From assembly GCA_001874325.1 (NCBI GenBank), contig MPCW01000001.1, positions 176,600 through 240,599 on the forward strand: a stretch of DNA of 64,000 nt, in the 5' to 3' direction. This DNA is from Flavobacterium sp. MedPE-SWcel. GTDB taxonomy: Bacteria; Bacteroidota; Bacteroidia; Flavobacteriales; Flavobacteriaceae. The translations under genes and the position numbers were made by a program. The notes under the pieces were generated by a model, which was not told the DNA's origin, did no database searches, and worked only from the letters and a program-made list of their open reading frames with translations. This document shows, one piece after another, positions 52,251 to 61,273 of the stretch. Positions within the stretch are counted from its first letter, which is position 1; each line of letters opens with the position of its first letter.

Positions 52251-53012
52251 CTACTTAAAAAACGCTAAGGATTCTAACAAGAAATCATCTGGATTTTCGG
52301 CGTGTAGCCAGTGCCCTGCGTTTTTAATATCTTTTATTTCAGCATTCGGGAAATGCTTTTTAATCCCATCAAAATCTCGATCTCTTATATAACTTGACTT
52401 ATCACCTCTTAAAAAGAGTACCGAACCATTATACACTACATTATCTGGCAATGCTTCACCAATACTCTTAGTTGTTTTATTAAAAACATCTAAATTAAAA
52501 CGAAAAGCAAGTTGCCCTTTCTCTTTCCAATATAAACTCTTCATTAAAAACTGACGTGTGCCAAAATCAGGAATATACCCCTTAAGTATCTCTTCTACAT
52601 TACCACGAGAAGGTTTTTTAGAAAAATCAACAGCAGTAAGTCCTGCTAAAATTTCTTGATGATGTGGTTGATAATATTTAACACCAATATCAGCAACAAC
52701 TAACTTATTTACTTTATTAGGGTATTGAGCTACAAAAAACATTGCAGCCTTACCACCCATAGAGTGCCCTATCAAATCTATAACATCAAGATTATGTCCT
52801 TCACAATACTCATACACATCTTGAACCATTACGCTATAATCAAACTCGTCTGAATGAAAACTTCTACCATGATTACGCATATCTAAAGCATGCACCTCAT
52901 ACCCTTCTTTTGCATAAGCTCCAGAAAGTGTTTTCCAGTTATCTGACATTCCTAAAAAACCGTGTAATATTACTAATGGTTTTCCTTCTCCTTCTATTCT
53001 TGACTCTAACAT
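52251..53012 (-). CDS. alpha/beta hydrolase (YbfF-like)
   Basis: A 253-residue alpha/beta-fold hydrolase. The oxyanion segment ILHGFLGMSDNW, nucleophile elbow LIGHSMGGKAAMF and catalytic His in NAGHWLHAENPDDF are all present; the acid is probably the Asp in LFLRGDKSSY. It resembles the small YbfF-type acyl-CoA thioesterases or esterases; no substrate is known. The start codon overlaps the pdxJ stop by one base, so the two are translationally coupled on one mRNA. Confidence 0.9.
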   Translation of the reverse strand: MLESRIEGEGKPLVILHGFLGMSDNWKTLSGAYAKEGYEVHALDMRNHGRSFHSDEFDYSVMVQDVYEYCEGHNLDVIDLIGHSMGGKAAMFFVAQYPNKVNKLVVADIGVKYYQPHHQEILAGLTAVDFSKKPSRGNVEEILKGYIPDFGTRQFLMKSLYWKEKGQLAFRFNLDVFNKTTKSIGEALPDNVVYNGSVLFLRGDKSSYIRDRDFDGIKKHFPNAEIKDIKNAGHWLHAENPDDFLLESLAFFK

Positions 53013-53725
53013 TACTTTAGTTTTTGTAAGTACATATTCACCACATTCTCTAAACCTAAATATAACGACTCTGCTATTAGCGCATGCCCTATAGACACCT
53101 CTAGCAATCCTGGAATATTTTCTTTAAAAAACTTAATATTATCTAAGCTAAGATCATGCCCTGCATTTACACCTAAACCAAGTTCATTCGCTTTTTGCGC
53201 AGCAGCAATATAAGGTGTAATGCCTTTTTCGTTACCCAAACCGTATTCGTGAGCAAAAGCCTCCGTATACAGTTCTATTCTATCTGCCCCAGTTTCTTTT
53301 GCACCTTCTACCATACTAACTACAGGATCTACAAATATCGAGGTACGTATATCATTATTTTTAAACTCCTGTATTACCTCTTGTAAAAAACTTTTATGCT
53401 TTATAGTATCCCATCCTGCGTCTGACGTTATAGCATCATCTCCATCTGGCACTAAAGTTACCTGAGTAGGCTTTGTCTCTAACACTAAATCTATAAACTT
53501 CTGTACAGGGTTACCCTCTATGTTATATTCAGTATAAACTACAGGAACAAGGTCTCGTGCATCTTGATAACGAATATGTCTTTCATCAGGTCTAGGATGT
53601 ATCGTTACTCCCTCTGCACCAAATCGTTGAACATCTGCTGCAACCTTTAATAAATCAGGCACATTACCACCTCTAGAGTTACGTAACGTTGCTATTTTAT
53701 TTATGTTTACACTAAGTTTTCCCAT
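53012..53725 (-). CDS. pdxJ: pyridoxine 5'-phosphate synthase
   Basis: Condenses 1-deoxyxylulose 5-phosphate with 3-amino-1-hydroxyacetone phosphate in the DXP-dependent vitamin B6 route. With start 53725 (MGKLSVNINKIATLRNSRGG) the protein has 237 residues, matching the family; six extra residues from an upstream Met are non-conserved. Signature parts are GAEGVTIHPRPDERHIRYQD, TLVPDGDDAITSDAGWD, FVDP, GADRIELYTEAFA, VNAGHDLSLDNI and EVSIGHALIAESLY. It is the first gene of a two-gene unit with the alpha/beta hydrolase. Confidence 0.96.
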   Translation of the reverse strand: MGKLSVNINKIATLRNSRGGNVPDLLKVAADVQRFGAEGVTIHPRPDERHIRYQDARDLVPVVYTEYNIEGNPVQKFIDLVLETKPTQVTLVPDGDDAITSDAGWDTIKHKSFLQEVIQEFKNNDIRTSIFVDPVVSMVEGAKETGADRIELYTEAFAHEYGLGNEKGITPYIAAAQKANELGLGVNAGHDLSLDNIKFFKENIPGLLEVSIGHALIAESLYLGLENVVNMYLQKLK

Positions 53726-53752
53726 ATCTTTGTTAAATGTCATTTTGTACTA

Positions 53753-53760
53753 CAAAAATA
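53753..53760 (-). promoter_or_regulatory. -7 promoter element of pdxJ
   Basis: TATTTTTG on the minus strand, 27 bp upstream of the preferred pdxJ start. The longer start at 53743 would leave almost no leader. Confidence 0.5.
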
Positions 53761-53785
53761 CAAACTTAAAAAAGCAGATTATCTT

Positions 53786-53793
53786 TATTTTTG
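53786..53793 (+). promoter_or_regulatory. -7 promoter element of the CBS protein-nadK unit
   Basis: TATTTTTG matches TAnnTTTG, 31 bp before the ATG at 53825, and is divergent from the pdxJ promoter. Confidence 0.5.
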
Positions 53794-53824
53794 ATTATTT
53801 TGCATTAACAAAAGCATTGCCACC

Positions 53825-54484
53825 ATGATTGATATTACAGACTTGATCAGTAATGACATTAAACCGTTACAAACAACTGACACTATAACTATAGCGCAAG
53901 ATCTTTTTACAGAATATTCTTTTTCTCATTTCCCTGTATTAGACGATGGAGTTTACATCGGGTCTGCAGAAGCCGAGAGTATCGAATTAGTAGATTCTGA
54001 TAAAGAGGTAGGTGATGACCGTTACTCTTTTAATAAGTTCTTTGTTAGAGATACAACAATATGGCTCGATGTTTTAGAAATTTTTGCTAAAAATGAAAGC
54101 AATATACTACCTGTACTAGATGCAAATAATAACTATTTAGGTTACTATGAAATAACCGACATTATTAGCTATTTCCACGAAACACCTTTTATGAAAGAAA
54201 GCGGTGGCATACTAGTGGTCGAAAAAAACACTATAGACTATAGCATGAGTGAAGCTGCACAAATTGTAGAAAGCAATAATGGTAAACTGCTAGGCCTTTT
54301 TATATCTAAAGCTAACCTCGAAAAAATACAGATTACTTTAAAAATAAGCATGGGTGGGCTTAGTGAGATTATACAAACCTTTAGACGATATAATTACGAA
54401 ATAATATCTAAACACACTGAAGACACGTATCTAAATGCTTTAAAAGACCGAAGTGATTACCTGAAAAAATACCTGAATATTTAA
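53825..54484 (+). CDS. CBS-domain protein
   Basis: A 219-residue protein with a pair of CBS motifs in the first 120 residues (IAQDLFTEYSFSHFPVLDDGVYIGSA and VLEIFAKNESNILPVLDANNNYLGYYEITDII). Such pairs bind adenine nucleotides. The C-terminal half (GGILVVEKNTIDYSMSEAAQIVESNNGKLLGLFIS) resembles an ACT-like fold often attached to CBS in Bacteroidota. It lacks an enzymatic domain. The stop is 9 bp before nadK, so they are co-transcribed; a nucleotide-sensing role next to NAD kinase is an inference. Confidence 0.87.
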   Translation: MIDITDLISNDIKPLQTTDTITIAQDLFTEYSFSHFPVLDDGVYIGSAEAESIELVDSDKEVGDDRYSFNKFFVRDTTIWLDVLEIFAKNESNILPVLDANNNYLGYYEITDIISYFHETPFMKESGGILVVEKNTIDYSMSEAAQIVESNNGKLLGLFISKANLEKIQITLKISMGGLSEIIQTFRRYNYEIISKHTEDTYLNALKDRSDYLKKYLNI

Positions 54485-54493
54485 TTCCCGATT

Positions 54494-55378
54494 ATGAAAA
54501 TTGCGGTTTACGGACAATATTATAAAGACAATACTACAGAAATTATAGAGAAGCTATTATTGGTTTTAAATAACCATAAAGCTATTATTGTTTTTGAATA
54601 CAACTTTTACAATGTACTTAACGAGAACAACTTACTCGACATCTCCTTTCCTACTTTTACATCACACGAAGAGCTTGACTCTGGCTTTGACATGTTTATA
54701 AGTATTGGTGGTGACGGTACTATGCTAAGAGCTGCCACACTTGTTAGAGATAAAAACATCCCAATATTAGGTATAAATGCAGGTCGTCTTGGTTTTTTAG
54801 CAACCGTACAACAAGAAAACATAGAGCAATTACTACCTCTTATTTTCACCAACGATTACAAAATATCGCCGAGAATATTACTAACGGTAGACTATGATGG
54901 AAAAAACAAAGACCTTAAAGATCTTGACTATGCACTTAACGAAATAACTGTAAGTAGAAAAGACACCACGTCGATGATAACAATAGAGACATGGCTAAAC
55001 GGTGATCATCTTAACGCCTATTGGGCTGACGGACTCATTATATCTACACCAACAGGATCTACAGGTTACTCATTAAGTTGCGGAGGCCCTATACTTATGC
55101 CAGGTGTAAATAGTCTTGTAATAACACCTATTGCACCACACAACCTAAGTGCTAGACCATTAGTAATACCTGCCGATACAGATATTGAACTACGAGTATC
55201 TAGTAGAGAGGAGCAACATTTGGTATCTCTTGATTCTAGAATAACATCAATAGATGTAGAAACTACAATTCGAATTAAAAAAACCGACTTCGAAATAAAT
55301 CTAGTTGAATTTCCTCAAGAAAAATTTCTTGACACACTTCGCAAAAAACTATTATGGGGAGAAGATAAAAGAAATTAG
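54494..55378 (+). CDS. nadK: NAD kinase
   Basis: Phosphorylates NAD+ to NADP+. The 294-residue protein shows the family motifs SIGGDGTMLRAA (GGDG with the catalytic Asp), GINAGRLGFLA, NEITVSRKDT, and the glycine-rich GLIISTPTGSTGYSLSCGGP. It lies 9 bp after the CBS-protein gene. In Bacteroidota nadK commonly sits upstream of porG-uppS-bamA, as here. Confidence 0.97.
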   Translation: MKIAVYGQYYKDNTTEIIEKLLLVLNNHKAIIVFEYNFYNVLNENNLLDISFPTFTSHEELDSGFDMFISIGGDGTMLRAATLVRDKNIPILGINAGRLGFLATVQQENIEQLLPLIFTNDYKISPRILLTVDYDGKNKDLKDLDYALNEITVSRKDTTSMITIETWLNGDHLNAYWADGLIISTPTGSTGYSLSCGGPILMPGVNSLVITPIAPHNLSARPLVIPADTDIELRVSSREEQHLVSLDSRITSIDVETTIRIKKTDFEINLVEFPQEKFLDTLRKKLLWGEDKRN

Positions 55379-55508
55379 AAGAAGATTTTTATATCATAAA
55401 CATACTACATCTGCGGTTCTTTCGTTTTCAAGACTGTACTATTTCATTAAATTATGCACATATAAACGTAAAATGATTAATCTAAGGGAATTTAGAAATC
55501 TATATTAC

Positions 55509-55516
55509 TATATTTG
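55509..55516 (+). promoter_or_regulatory. -7 promoter element of the porG-uppS-bamA unit
   Basis: TATATTTG, a full TAnnTTTG match, 17 bp before the ATG at 55534. Confidence 0.55.
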
Positions 55517-55533
55517 CACCCAATTTTGAGAGA

Positions 55534-56217
55534 ATGAATCGAATCTTTTTTATAATATTATTAACCGTGACGGGTATAACGGCTAAAGCACAAATACACG
55601 AGTTTGGTGTATTTGCTGGCGGTAGCAATTATATTGGTGATATAGGTCCTACGGACTATATAGCTCCTGATAAACTATCATTAGGTTTGCTATACAAGTG
55701 GAACCGTAGCCCTAGACACTCTTGGAGAGCGTCATACACTTACGGAAAAATAACAGCTAATGATGCGAATTCTGATATACCTAGTAGAAAACAACGTGGG
55801 TATGAGTTTGAGAATACCATAAAAGAATTATCTTTAGGGCTTGAATTTAACTTTTTCGATTTTAACCTACATGAACCTGATTTAAAAATCACACCTTATG
55901 TATATAGTGGTCTAAGTTATTTTTGGTATGACGAGAAATATATAAACAATGGTACAGTTCACACCCAAGATTCTAAGGGAGGGCTTGCCATACCTATGAC
56001 AGTAGGACTTAAAACTAATGTTATTGAAAATTTTATAATAGGATTTGAAGTGGGTGCACGATATACATTTACAGACAACTTAGACGGAAGCAACCCATCT
56101 GATGCTGTTTATGAACAGTTTCGCTTTGGTAACTTAGAGAGCAATGACTGGTATGTATTTACTGGCTTTACACTAACCTATACCTTTGGTAACAAACCAT
56201 GCTACTGCCCTAACTAA
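55534..56217 (+). CDS. porG: T9SS outer-membrane protein PorG (DUF6089 family)
   Basis: A 227-residue predicted outer-membrane beta barrel with signal peptide (FFIILLTVTGITAKAQ). The N-terminal EFGVFAGGSNYIGDIG motif and the KWNRSPRHSWRASYTYG segment identify the DUF6089 family. Porphyromonas PorG, a T9SS-linked outer-membrane protein, has the same position just upstream of uppS, bamA and two ompH genes. The last strand ends in YTFGNKPCYCPN, with two cysteines. Family is firm; the PorG role is inferred from homology and synteny. Confidence 0.8.
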   Translation: MNRIFFIILLTVTGITAKAQIHEFGVFAGGSNYIGDIGPTDYIAPDKLSLGLLYKWNRSPRHSWRASYTYGKITANDANSDIPSRKQRGYEFENTIKELSLGLEFNFFDFNLHEPDLKITPYVYSGLSYFWYDEKYINNGTVHTQDSKGGLAIPMTVGLKTNVIENFIIGFEVGARYTFTDNLDGSNPSDAVYEQFRFGNLESNDWYVFTGFTLTYTFGNKPCYCPN

Positions 56218-56219
56218 CC

Positions 56220-56960
56220 ATGAATAATTCCACTACAATAAATAAAGATAATCTACCTAAGCACCTTGCCATAATAATGGATGGTAATGGTCGTTGGGCA
56301 AAGCAAAAAGGAATGCTTCGTGTTTTTGGACATGAAAGCGGGACTAAAGCTGTTCGACAAACAGTAGAATCTTGTGCCAAATTAGGTATTAAAAACTTGA
56401 CATTATATGCTTTCTCTACAGAAAACTGGAACAGACCTAAAATTGAAGTAGAGACATTAATGAAACTTTTAGTAAGCTCTCTTAAAAAAGAACTTTCTAC
56501 TCTTCAAGAAAATAAAATCAAACTTTCTACGATTGGTAATACTAATCAACTTCCAGAATCAGTTAGAAAACAACTTAACAGTGTTATAGAGGCTACTCAA
56601 AACAACGATAGAATGACGCTTACATTAGCGTTAAGCTATGGTTCTAGAGAAGAAATTATCTCTGCTGTAAAAACAATAAGTAAAAAAGTAAAAAATAATA
56701 ACCTCGAAATATCAGACATCAGTGAATCTACCATAAACGAACACTTGTACACAAACGACCTCCCAGACGTAGATCTTGTTATAAGAACTAGTGGTGAGCA
56801 ACGCATAAGTAATTTCCTTCTTTGGCAAATAGCTTATGCTGAATTTTATTTTACAGACATTTTATGGCCCGATTTTAGGGAAAAAGATTTACATGAAGCA
56901 ATTATCAGTTATCAAAAAAGAGAACGCAGATTTGGAAAAACCAGTGAACAAATTAAATAA
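56220..56960 (+). CDS. uppS: isoprenyl transferase (undecaprenyl diphosphate synthase)
   Basis: Makes the C55 lipid carrier for peptidoglycan and glycan synthesis by cis-prenyl transfer. The 246-residue protein has the signature HLAIIMDGNGRWAKQKG with catalytic Asp21, the FSTENWNRP block, and the C-terminal DLVIRTSGEQRISNFLLWQIAYAEFYF with the substrate-binding Arg residues. Its start is 2 bp after the porG stop, and bamA begins 4 bp after its stop, so the three are one tight operon. Confidence 0.97.
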   Translation: MNNSTTINKDNLPKHLAIIMDGNGRWAKQKGMLRVFGHESGTKAVRQTVESCAKLGIKNLTLYAFSTENWNRPKIEVETLMKLLVSSLKKELSTLQENKIKLSTIGNTNQLPESVRKQLNSVIEATQNNDRMTLTLALSYGSREEIISAVKTISKKVKNNNLEISDISESTINEHLYTNDLPDVDLVIRTSGEQRISNFLLWQIAYAEFYFTDILWPDFREKDLHEAIISYQKRERRFGKTSEQIK

Positions 56961-56964
56961 GCCA

Positions 56965-59610
56965 ATGTTTTTAAGAGGCATACAATTACTTTTTGGCTTT
57001 TTATTATTAGCAACAAGCAACATTGCTTTTGCACAACAAACTAACGGTCTTGAAGCAGGTAAAGAATATATACTTGCTGACATTACCGTTTCTGGTAAAA
57101 TAAGCTATAACGAACAAACCGTATTAACTTTTACAGGACTAGAAAAAGGACAAACTATACATGTTCCTGGTGAAGAAATTAGTAACGCTATTAAAAAACT
57201 TTGGAAACTAGGTCTTTTTAGTGATGTTAATTTTTATGCTAATAAAATTGTAGGCGATAGCTTATACTTAGAGTTAAGTATAAACGAACTACCTAAACTT
57301 AGTGATGTAAAAATACAGGGAGTAAGAAAAGGAAAACGCGAAACGATAATAAAGGATACCCAACTTACAAAAGGAAAAATTGTTAACGAGAACCTTGTTA
57401 CAACTACAAAAAACTACATCGAGAACAAGTATAAAAAAGATGGTTACTATAACACTAAAGTAGCTGTAAATGTTATACCTGATAGTACCAACAGGGTAAA
57501 AATGGTAGTAAATATTGATAGAGGTAAAAAGGTAAGAATATCTGATATTAATATTCATGGGAATGAAAAACTATCCGATCGTAAGATTAGAAAAGCTTTA
57601 CGAAAAACTAAAAAGAGAGGATTCCCTAATCCTTTAAGAATATTTAGCCCTTCTAAATTCACCGAAGAAAGGTATAAAGAAGATCTTGCAAATGTAATAG
57701 AGAAGTATAAAGAAAAAGGATATCGTGATGCTCGTATTACATCTGACACAGTAGCATACAACCCTGATAATAATAGAGTTGCGATAGACATAAATGTAGA
57801 AGAAGGTAATAAATACTACTTTGGAGACATTAAATTCTTAGGAAACTCAGTATATACTAACCAACAACTAAATAGAGTATTAGGAATTGAAAGAGGTGAC
57901 GTATACAATGGTGTACTATTACAAAAGAGAATTGCTGATGAAACTAAGCCTGATGGTCAAGATATAACTAATTTATACCAAAATAACGGATATCTTTTCT
58001 CTAGCATTAATGCTGTGGAGGTTAAGACTGCAAATGACACTATAGATTTTGAAATTAGAATTACCGAAGGACCTATTGCTTACTTCAATAACATTACAGT
58101 TGTAGGTAACAACAAAACAAACGACCGTGTTATATATCGTGAATTAACTACAAGACCAGGCCAGAAATGGAATAAGGAAGAGGTTGTAAATACAATTAGA
58201 GGTCTTGGAACTTTAGGATTCTTTGATCCTGAGACAATACGACCTGATGTTAAGAATCCAGACCCTGCTAGTGGTACTGTAGATGTAGAGTGGAATGTTA
58301 CCGAAAAAGGATCTAGCCAAATAGAACTACAAGGTGGTTATGGTGGTGGTGGTTTCATCGGTACGCTAGGACTATCTTTTAACAATTTCTCGATAAGAAA
58401 CTTATTTAACAAGGACGCTTACGATCCGATACCTATGGGTGATGGACAGAAATTATCACTTAGAGCACAAGGAAGTACTTACTTCCAAACATATAGCTTC
58501 TCTTTCACAGAGCCATGGTTAGGTGGTAAAAAGCCAATACAGTTCTTTACATCTGTATCACACAGTAAGCAGTTTCTTTATAATTTCCAGACTAGAGATG
58601 TAAACAGATCACAAAGTTTTACAATTTCGTCTATTACTATGGGGCTTGCTAAAAGAATTGGTGGTATTAGTGATAGAGTAACATTATCAAACTCACTAAC
58701 TTTCCAATACTATAACCTAAATAATTATAGAACAGGATTATTCACCTTTGGTGATGGTGCTTCACGAAACTTAGCTTATACACTAGAAGTAAGTAGAGAT
58801 AATAGAGGTAACAGTCTTATATATCCAATGTACGGGTCATTAGTTAGTGTGAGCTTTAGAACTACATTACCATATTCTTTCTTCAACGGTATAGACTATG
58901 GAGATTTAGAGAATCAAGAAGCATACAAATCAAAAAACAATGGAGGACCATATCAAGTAGAAGGACCAAACGGAACTACTATACAAGTACCAGAAGGAGC
59001 TTATCTTGATTCTGATGGCTACCCAGTAGCTAACTATCAAGATGCAGCTGCTGATCCTGAGAAAGTCGACCAAAAGAAATTTAACTGGTTAGAGTACTAC
59101 AAAGTTAAATTCAAAGCTGATTGGTATACTAGATTATATGATAAATTAGTACTTCGTTCTTTAGGTGAATTTGGTTTCATGGGAGCTTATAATTCTGAAA
59201 GAGGACTTGTACCGTTTGAAAGATTCTTCTTAGGAGGAGATGGACTTGCTAATTATGCACTTGATGGTAGAGAAGTTATACAATTAAGAGGTTACCCTAA
59301 TCAGGCGTTATCTTCTAATAGTGGTGGTACTGTTTACAATAAATTCTCGTTAGAATTACGCTACCCTATAACATTAAAACCACAAGCTTCGATATATGTT
59401 CTTACATTTGCAGAAGCAGGTGCATCATATGATAAGTTTGCAGAGTATAATCCGTTCGCGCTTAAGCGTTCGGCAGGTTTCGGACTTAGGGTGTTTATGC
59501 CAGCCTTTGGTTTATTAGGTATTGACTTTGGTCATGGATTTGACCCTATACCTGGAACAACACAAAAGAATGGGTGGGAAACGCACTTTATTATTGGACA
59601 ACAGTTTTAA
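56965..59610 (+). CDS. bamA: outer membrane protein assembly factor BamA
   Basis: Central subunit of the machine that folds outer-membrane barrels. The start at ATG 56965 gives 881 residues with a good signal peptide (RGIQLLFGFLLLATSNIAFAQ); longer in-frame starts overlap uppS coding and lack one. Five POTRA-like domains fill residues to about 410. The beta barrel follows, with the GGYGGGGFIGTLGLSFNNFSIRN entrance region, the FFLGGDGLANYALDGREVIQLRGY segment (the lid/L6 VRGF-like motif reads LRGY), and a final FIIGQQF ending in Phe. It is followed by two Skp-like genes. Confidence 0.96.
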   Translation: MFLRGIQLLFGFLLLATSNIAFAQQTNGLEAGKEYILADITVSGKISYNEQTVLTFTGLEKGQTIHVPGEEISNAIKKLWKLGLFSDVNFYANKIVGDSLYLELSINELPKLSDVKIQGVRKGKRETIIKDTQLTKGKIVNENLVTTTKNYIENKYKKDGYYNTKVAVNVIPDSTNRVKMVVNIDRGKKVRISDINIHGNEKLSDRKIRKALRKTKKRGFPNPLRIFSPSKFTEERYKEDLANVIEKYKEKGYRDARITSDTVAYNPDNNRVAIDINVEEGNKYYFGDIKFLGNSVYTNQQLNRVLGIERGDVYNGVLLQKRIADETKPDGQDITNLYQNNGYLFSSINAVEVKTANDTIDFEIRITEGPIAYFNNITVVGNNKTNDRVIYRELTTRPGQKWNKEEVVNTIRGLGTLGFFDPETIRPDVKNPDPASGTVDVEWNVTEKGSSQIELQGGYGGGGFIGTLGLSFNNFSIRNLFNKDAYDPIPMGDGQKLSLRAQGSTYFQTYSFSFTEPWLGGKKPIQFFTSVSHSKQFLYNFQTRDVNRSQSFTISSITMGLAKRIGGISDRVTLSNSLTFQYYNLNNYRTGLFTFGDGASRNLAYTLEVSRDNRGNSLIYPMYGSLVSVSFRTTLPYSFFNGIDYGDLENQEAYKSKNNGGPYQVEGPNGTTIQVPEGAYLDSDGYPVANYQDAAADPEKVDQKKFNWLEYYKVKFKADWYTRLYDKLVLRSLGEFGFMGAYNSERGLVPFERFFLGGDGLANYALDGREVIQLRGYPNQALSSNSGGTVYNKFSLELRYPITLKPQASIYVLTFAEAGASYDKFAEYNPFALKRSAGFGLRVFMPAFGLLGIDFGHGFDPIPGTTQKNGWETHFIIGQQF

Positions 59611-59653
59611 AAAAATTGGCACGATATTTTCTAATACGTAATTGTTACTGGTT

Positions 59654-60664
59654 ATGAAAAAAATATTTTTAGTATTATTTACAGCTTTTGCAGCATTAAC
59701 AGCAACAGCCCAAAGAGGTTTAAAAGTAGCCTACATTGATATGGAGTATATTCTGAACAAAGTACCAGACTATGCTGAGGCCAAAAACCAACTGGAACAG
59801 AAAGCTCAAAAATGGACAAAAGAAATTGAGACCAAAAGAAACGAGATCAATAAACTAAAGAGTAGCCTTAAAGCTGAAAAAGCACTACTTACCAAAGAGC
59901 TTATTGAAGAGCGTGAAGAAGAAATTGCTTTCCAAGAAAAAGAAATGATTGACTATCAACAAAAGAGATTTGGTCCTACTGGAGATCTTATTAGTCAAAA
60001 ATCAGTTTTAGTAAAACCAATACAAGATCAAGTTTTCACGATAATACAAGACTTGTCTGAAACTAGAAAGTATGACTTTGTTTTTGATAAATCGTCTGAC
60101 TTAACAATACTATTTGCTAAGAAAAGGCACGATATCAGTGATCTTATCGTACGTAGATTAACTCGAGCTTCAAAACAAAAGCAACTTAGTAGTAAAGAGG
60201 TAAAAGAATTAGATGCTCTTGAAGCTAAAGAAGAGTTAGAGTCTGATCCAGAATATCAAGCTCGAAAGAAAAAACAAGACGATCGAAAAGAAGCTAGACA
60301 ACGTATACTTGATGAACGTAAAGCTGCAAAAGAAGCTAAGCGAAAAGAATATCAGGAAAAGCGTGAGGCTATGTTAAAAGAAAAGGAAGCAAAACGAAAT
60401 GCTGCTAAAAACAAAGGGAAAACACCTGAAGAAGCTGTCGACTCAAATGACGATCCTGCCCCTACTCCTCAAGAAAAAAATGCAGCTAAAAGAGAAGCTG
60501 CAAAAGAAGCTAGAGAGAAAAAATTAGCGGAAAGAAAAAAAGCTGCTCAAGAAAGAAGAGATAAAATACTGGCCGAAAGAGCTGCCGCAAAAAAAGCTAG
60601 AGAAGAAGCTAAAAAGAAAAAAGAAGAAGAAACAGAAGAGGTAGAAGACACACCAAACGAATAA
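59654..60664 (+). CDS. OmpH/Skp family periplasmic chaperone with long charged tail
   Basis: A 336-residue protein; the ATG at 59654 starts a good signal peptide (KIFLVLFTAFAALTATAQ). Residues 25 to about 180 form the Skp-type domain: VAYIDMEYILNKVPDYAEAKNQLEQ, a long coiled coil, and RKYDFVFDKSSDLTILFA. Skp carries unfolded outer-membrane proteins across the periplasm to BamA. The rest, about 150 residues, is an unusually long Lys/Glu/Ala-rich tail with many ARQ/KEAKR/ERK repeats and an acidic end (EEETEEVEDTPNE). Usual Skp proteins stop at about 170 residues. Confidence 0.9.
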   Translation: MKKIFLVLFTAFAALTATAQRGLKVAYIDMEYILNKVPDYAEAKNQLEQKAQKWTKEIETKRNEINKLKSSLKAEKALLTKELIEEREEEIAFQEKEMIDYQQKRFGPTGDLISQKSVLVKPIQDQVFTIIQDLSETRKYDFVFDKSSDLTILFAKKRHDISDLIVRRLTRASKQKQLSSKEVKELDALEAKEELESDPEYQARKKKQDDRKEARQRILDERKAAKEAKRKEYQEKREAMLKEKEAKRNAAKNKGKTPEEAVDSNDDPAPTPQEKNAAKREAAKEAREKKLAERKKAAQERRDKILAERAAAKKAREEAKKKKEEETEEVEDTPNE

Positions 60665-60694
60665 TAAAACAATAAATTAATACAAACACCTGAA

Positions 60695-61207
60695 ATGATG
60701 AAACAATTGAAATCTTTATTAATCGCTACATTACTTTTTGTTGGAATGAGCCAGACTGTTTCGGCACAAGATAAAGTAGCACATATCAACGTAACTGAAC
60801 TTATGAGTGCTATGCCAGAAATGAAAGCTGCAAACACACAGCTTGAAAACTACGGTAAAACATTCGATAATGAGTACAGAACAATGGTAGAAGAGTACCA
60901 AAATAAGATTAAAAAATATGACCAAGAGGCTGCAACAGTAAGCGATGCTATAAACGAAACGCGTACGAAGGAAGTTCAGCAAATGGGAGCTAGAATACAA
61001 GAGTACCAAAAAACAGCTTCTGAAGACATGCAGAAAAAACAAGAAGAGATATTAAAACCTATTCTTGAAAAAGCTAAAGCAGCTATACAAAAAGTAGCAA
61101 CTGCTAAAGGTTACAAGTATGTACTAGACTCTACGGTAGGAAGTGGTGTATTAGTAGCTGATGGACCAAACCTTCTTGCAGATGTTAAGAAAGAATTAGG
61201 TTTCTAA
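60695..61207 (+). CDS. OmpH/Skp family periplasmic chaperone
   Basis: A 170-residue Skp-type chaperone of standard length, with signal peptide (LKSLLIATLLFVGMSQTVSAQ). The N-terminal VAHINVTELMSAMPEMKAANTQLEN and C-terminal KGYKYVLDSTVGSGVLVADGPNLLADVKKELGF flank the coiled-coil arms. It lies 30 bp downstream of the longer paralogue and closes the porG-uppS-bamA-ompH-ompH unit before a terminator. Confidence 0.94.
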   Translation: MMKQLKSLLIATLLFVGMSQTVSAQDKVAHINVTELMSAMPEMKAANTQLENYGKTFDNEYRTMVEEYQNKIKKYDQEAATVSDAINETRTKEVQQMGARIQEYQKTASEDMQKKQEEILKPILEKAKAAIQKVATAKGYKYVLDSTVGSGVLVADGPNLLADVKKELGF

Positions 61208-61228
61208 AAAAAATATTTAAATTCATAC

Positions 61229-61259
61229 AAAAAACGACTCTTTATAAGAGTCGTTTTTT
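61229..61259 (+). terminator. terminator of the bamA-ompH operon
   Basis: AAAAAACGACTCTT pairs perfectly with AAGAGTCGTTTTTT around TAT. Confidence 0.92.
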
Positions 61260-61261
61260 GT

Positions 61262-61269
61262 TACTTTTG
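61262..61269 (+). promoter_or_regulatory. -7 promoter element of murI, only 4 bp before the start codon
   Basis: TACTTTTG, a full TAnnTTTG match directly after the preceding terminator. The ATG at 61274 is so close that the mRNA is predicted to be leaderless or nearly so. Confidence 0.55.
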
Positions 61270-61273
61270 TTTT

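Noticed and set aside
53012..53743. Six-residue longer N-terminus for PdxJ
   Set aside because: Family proteins begin at the following Met, and the longer start would lie only about 9 bp from the -7 element.
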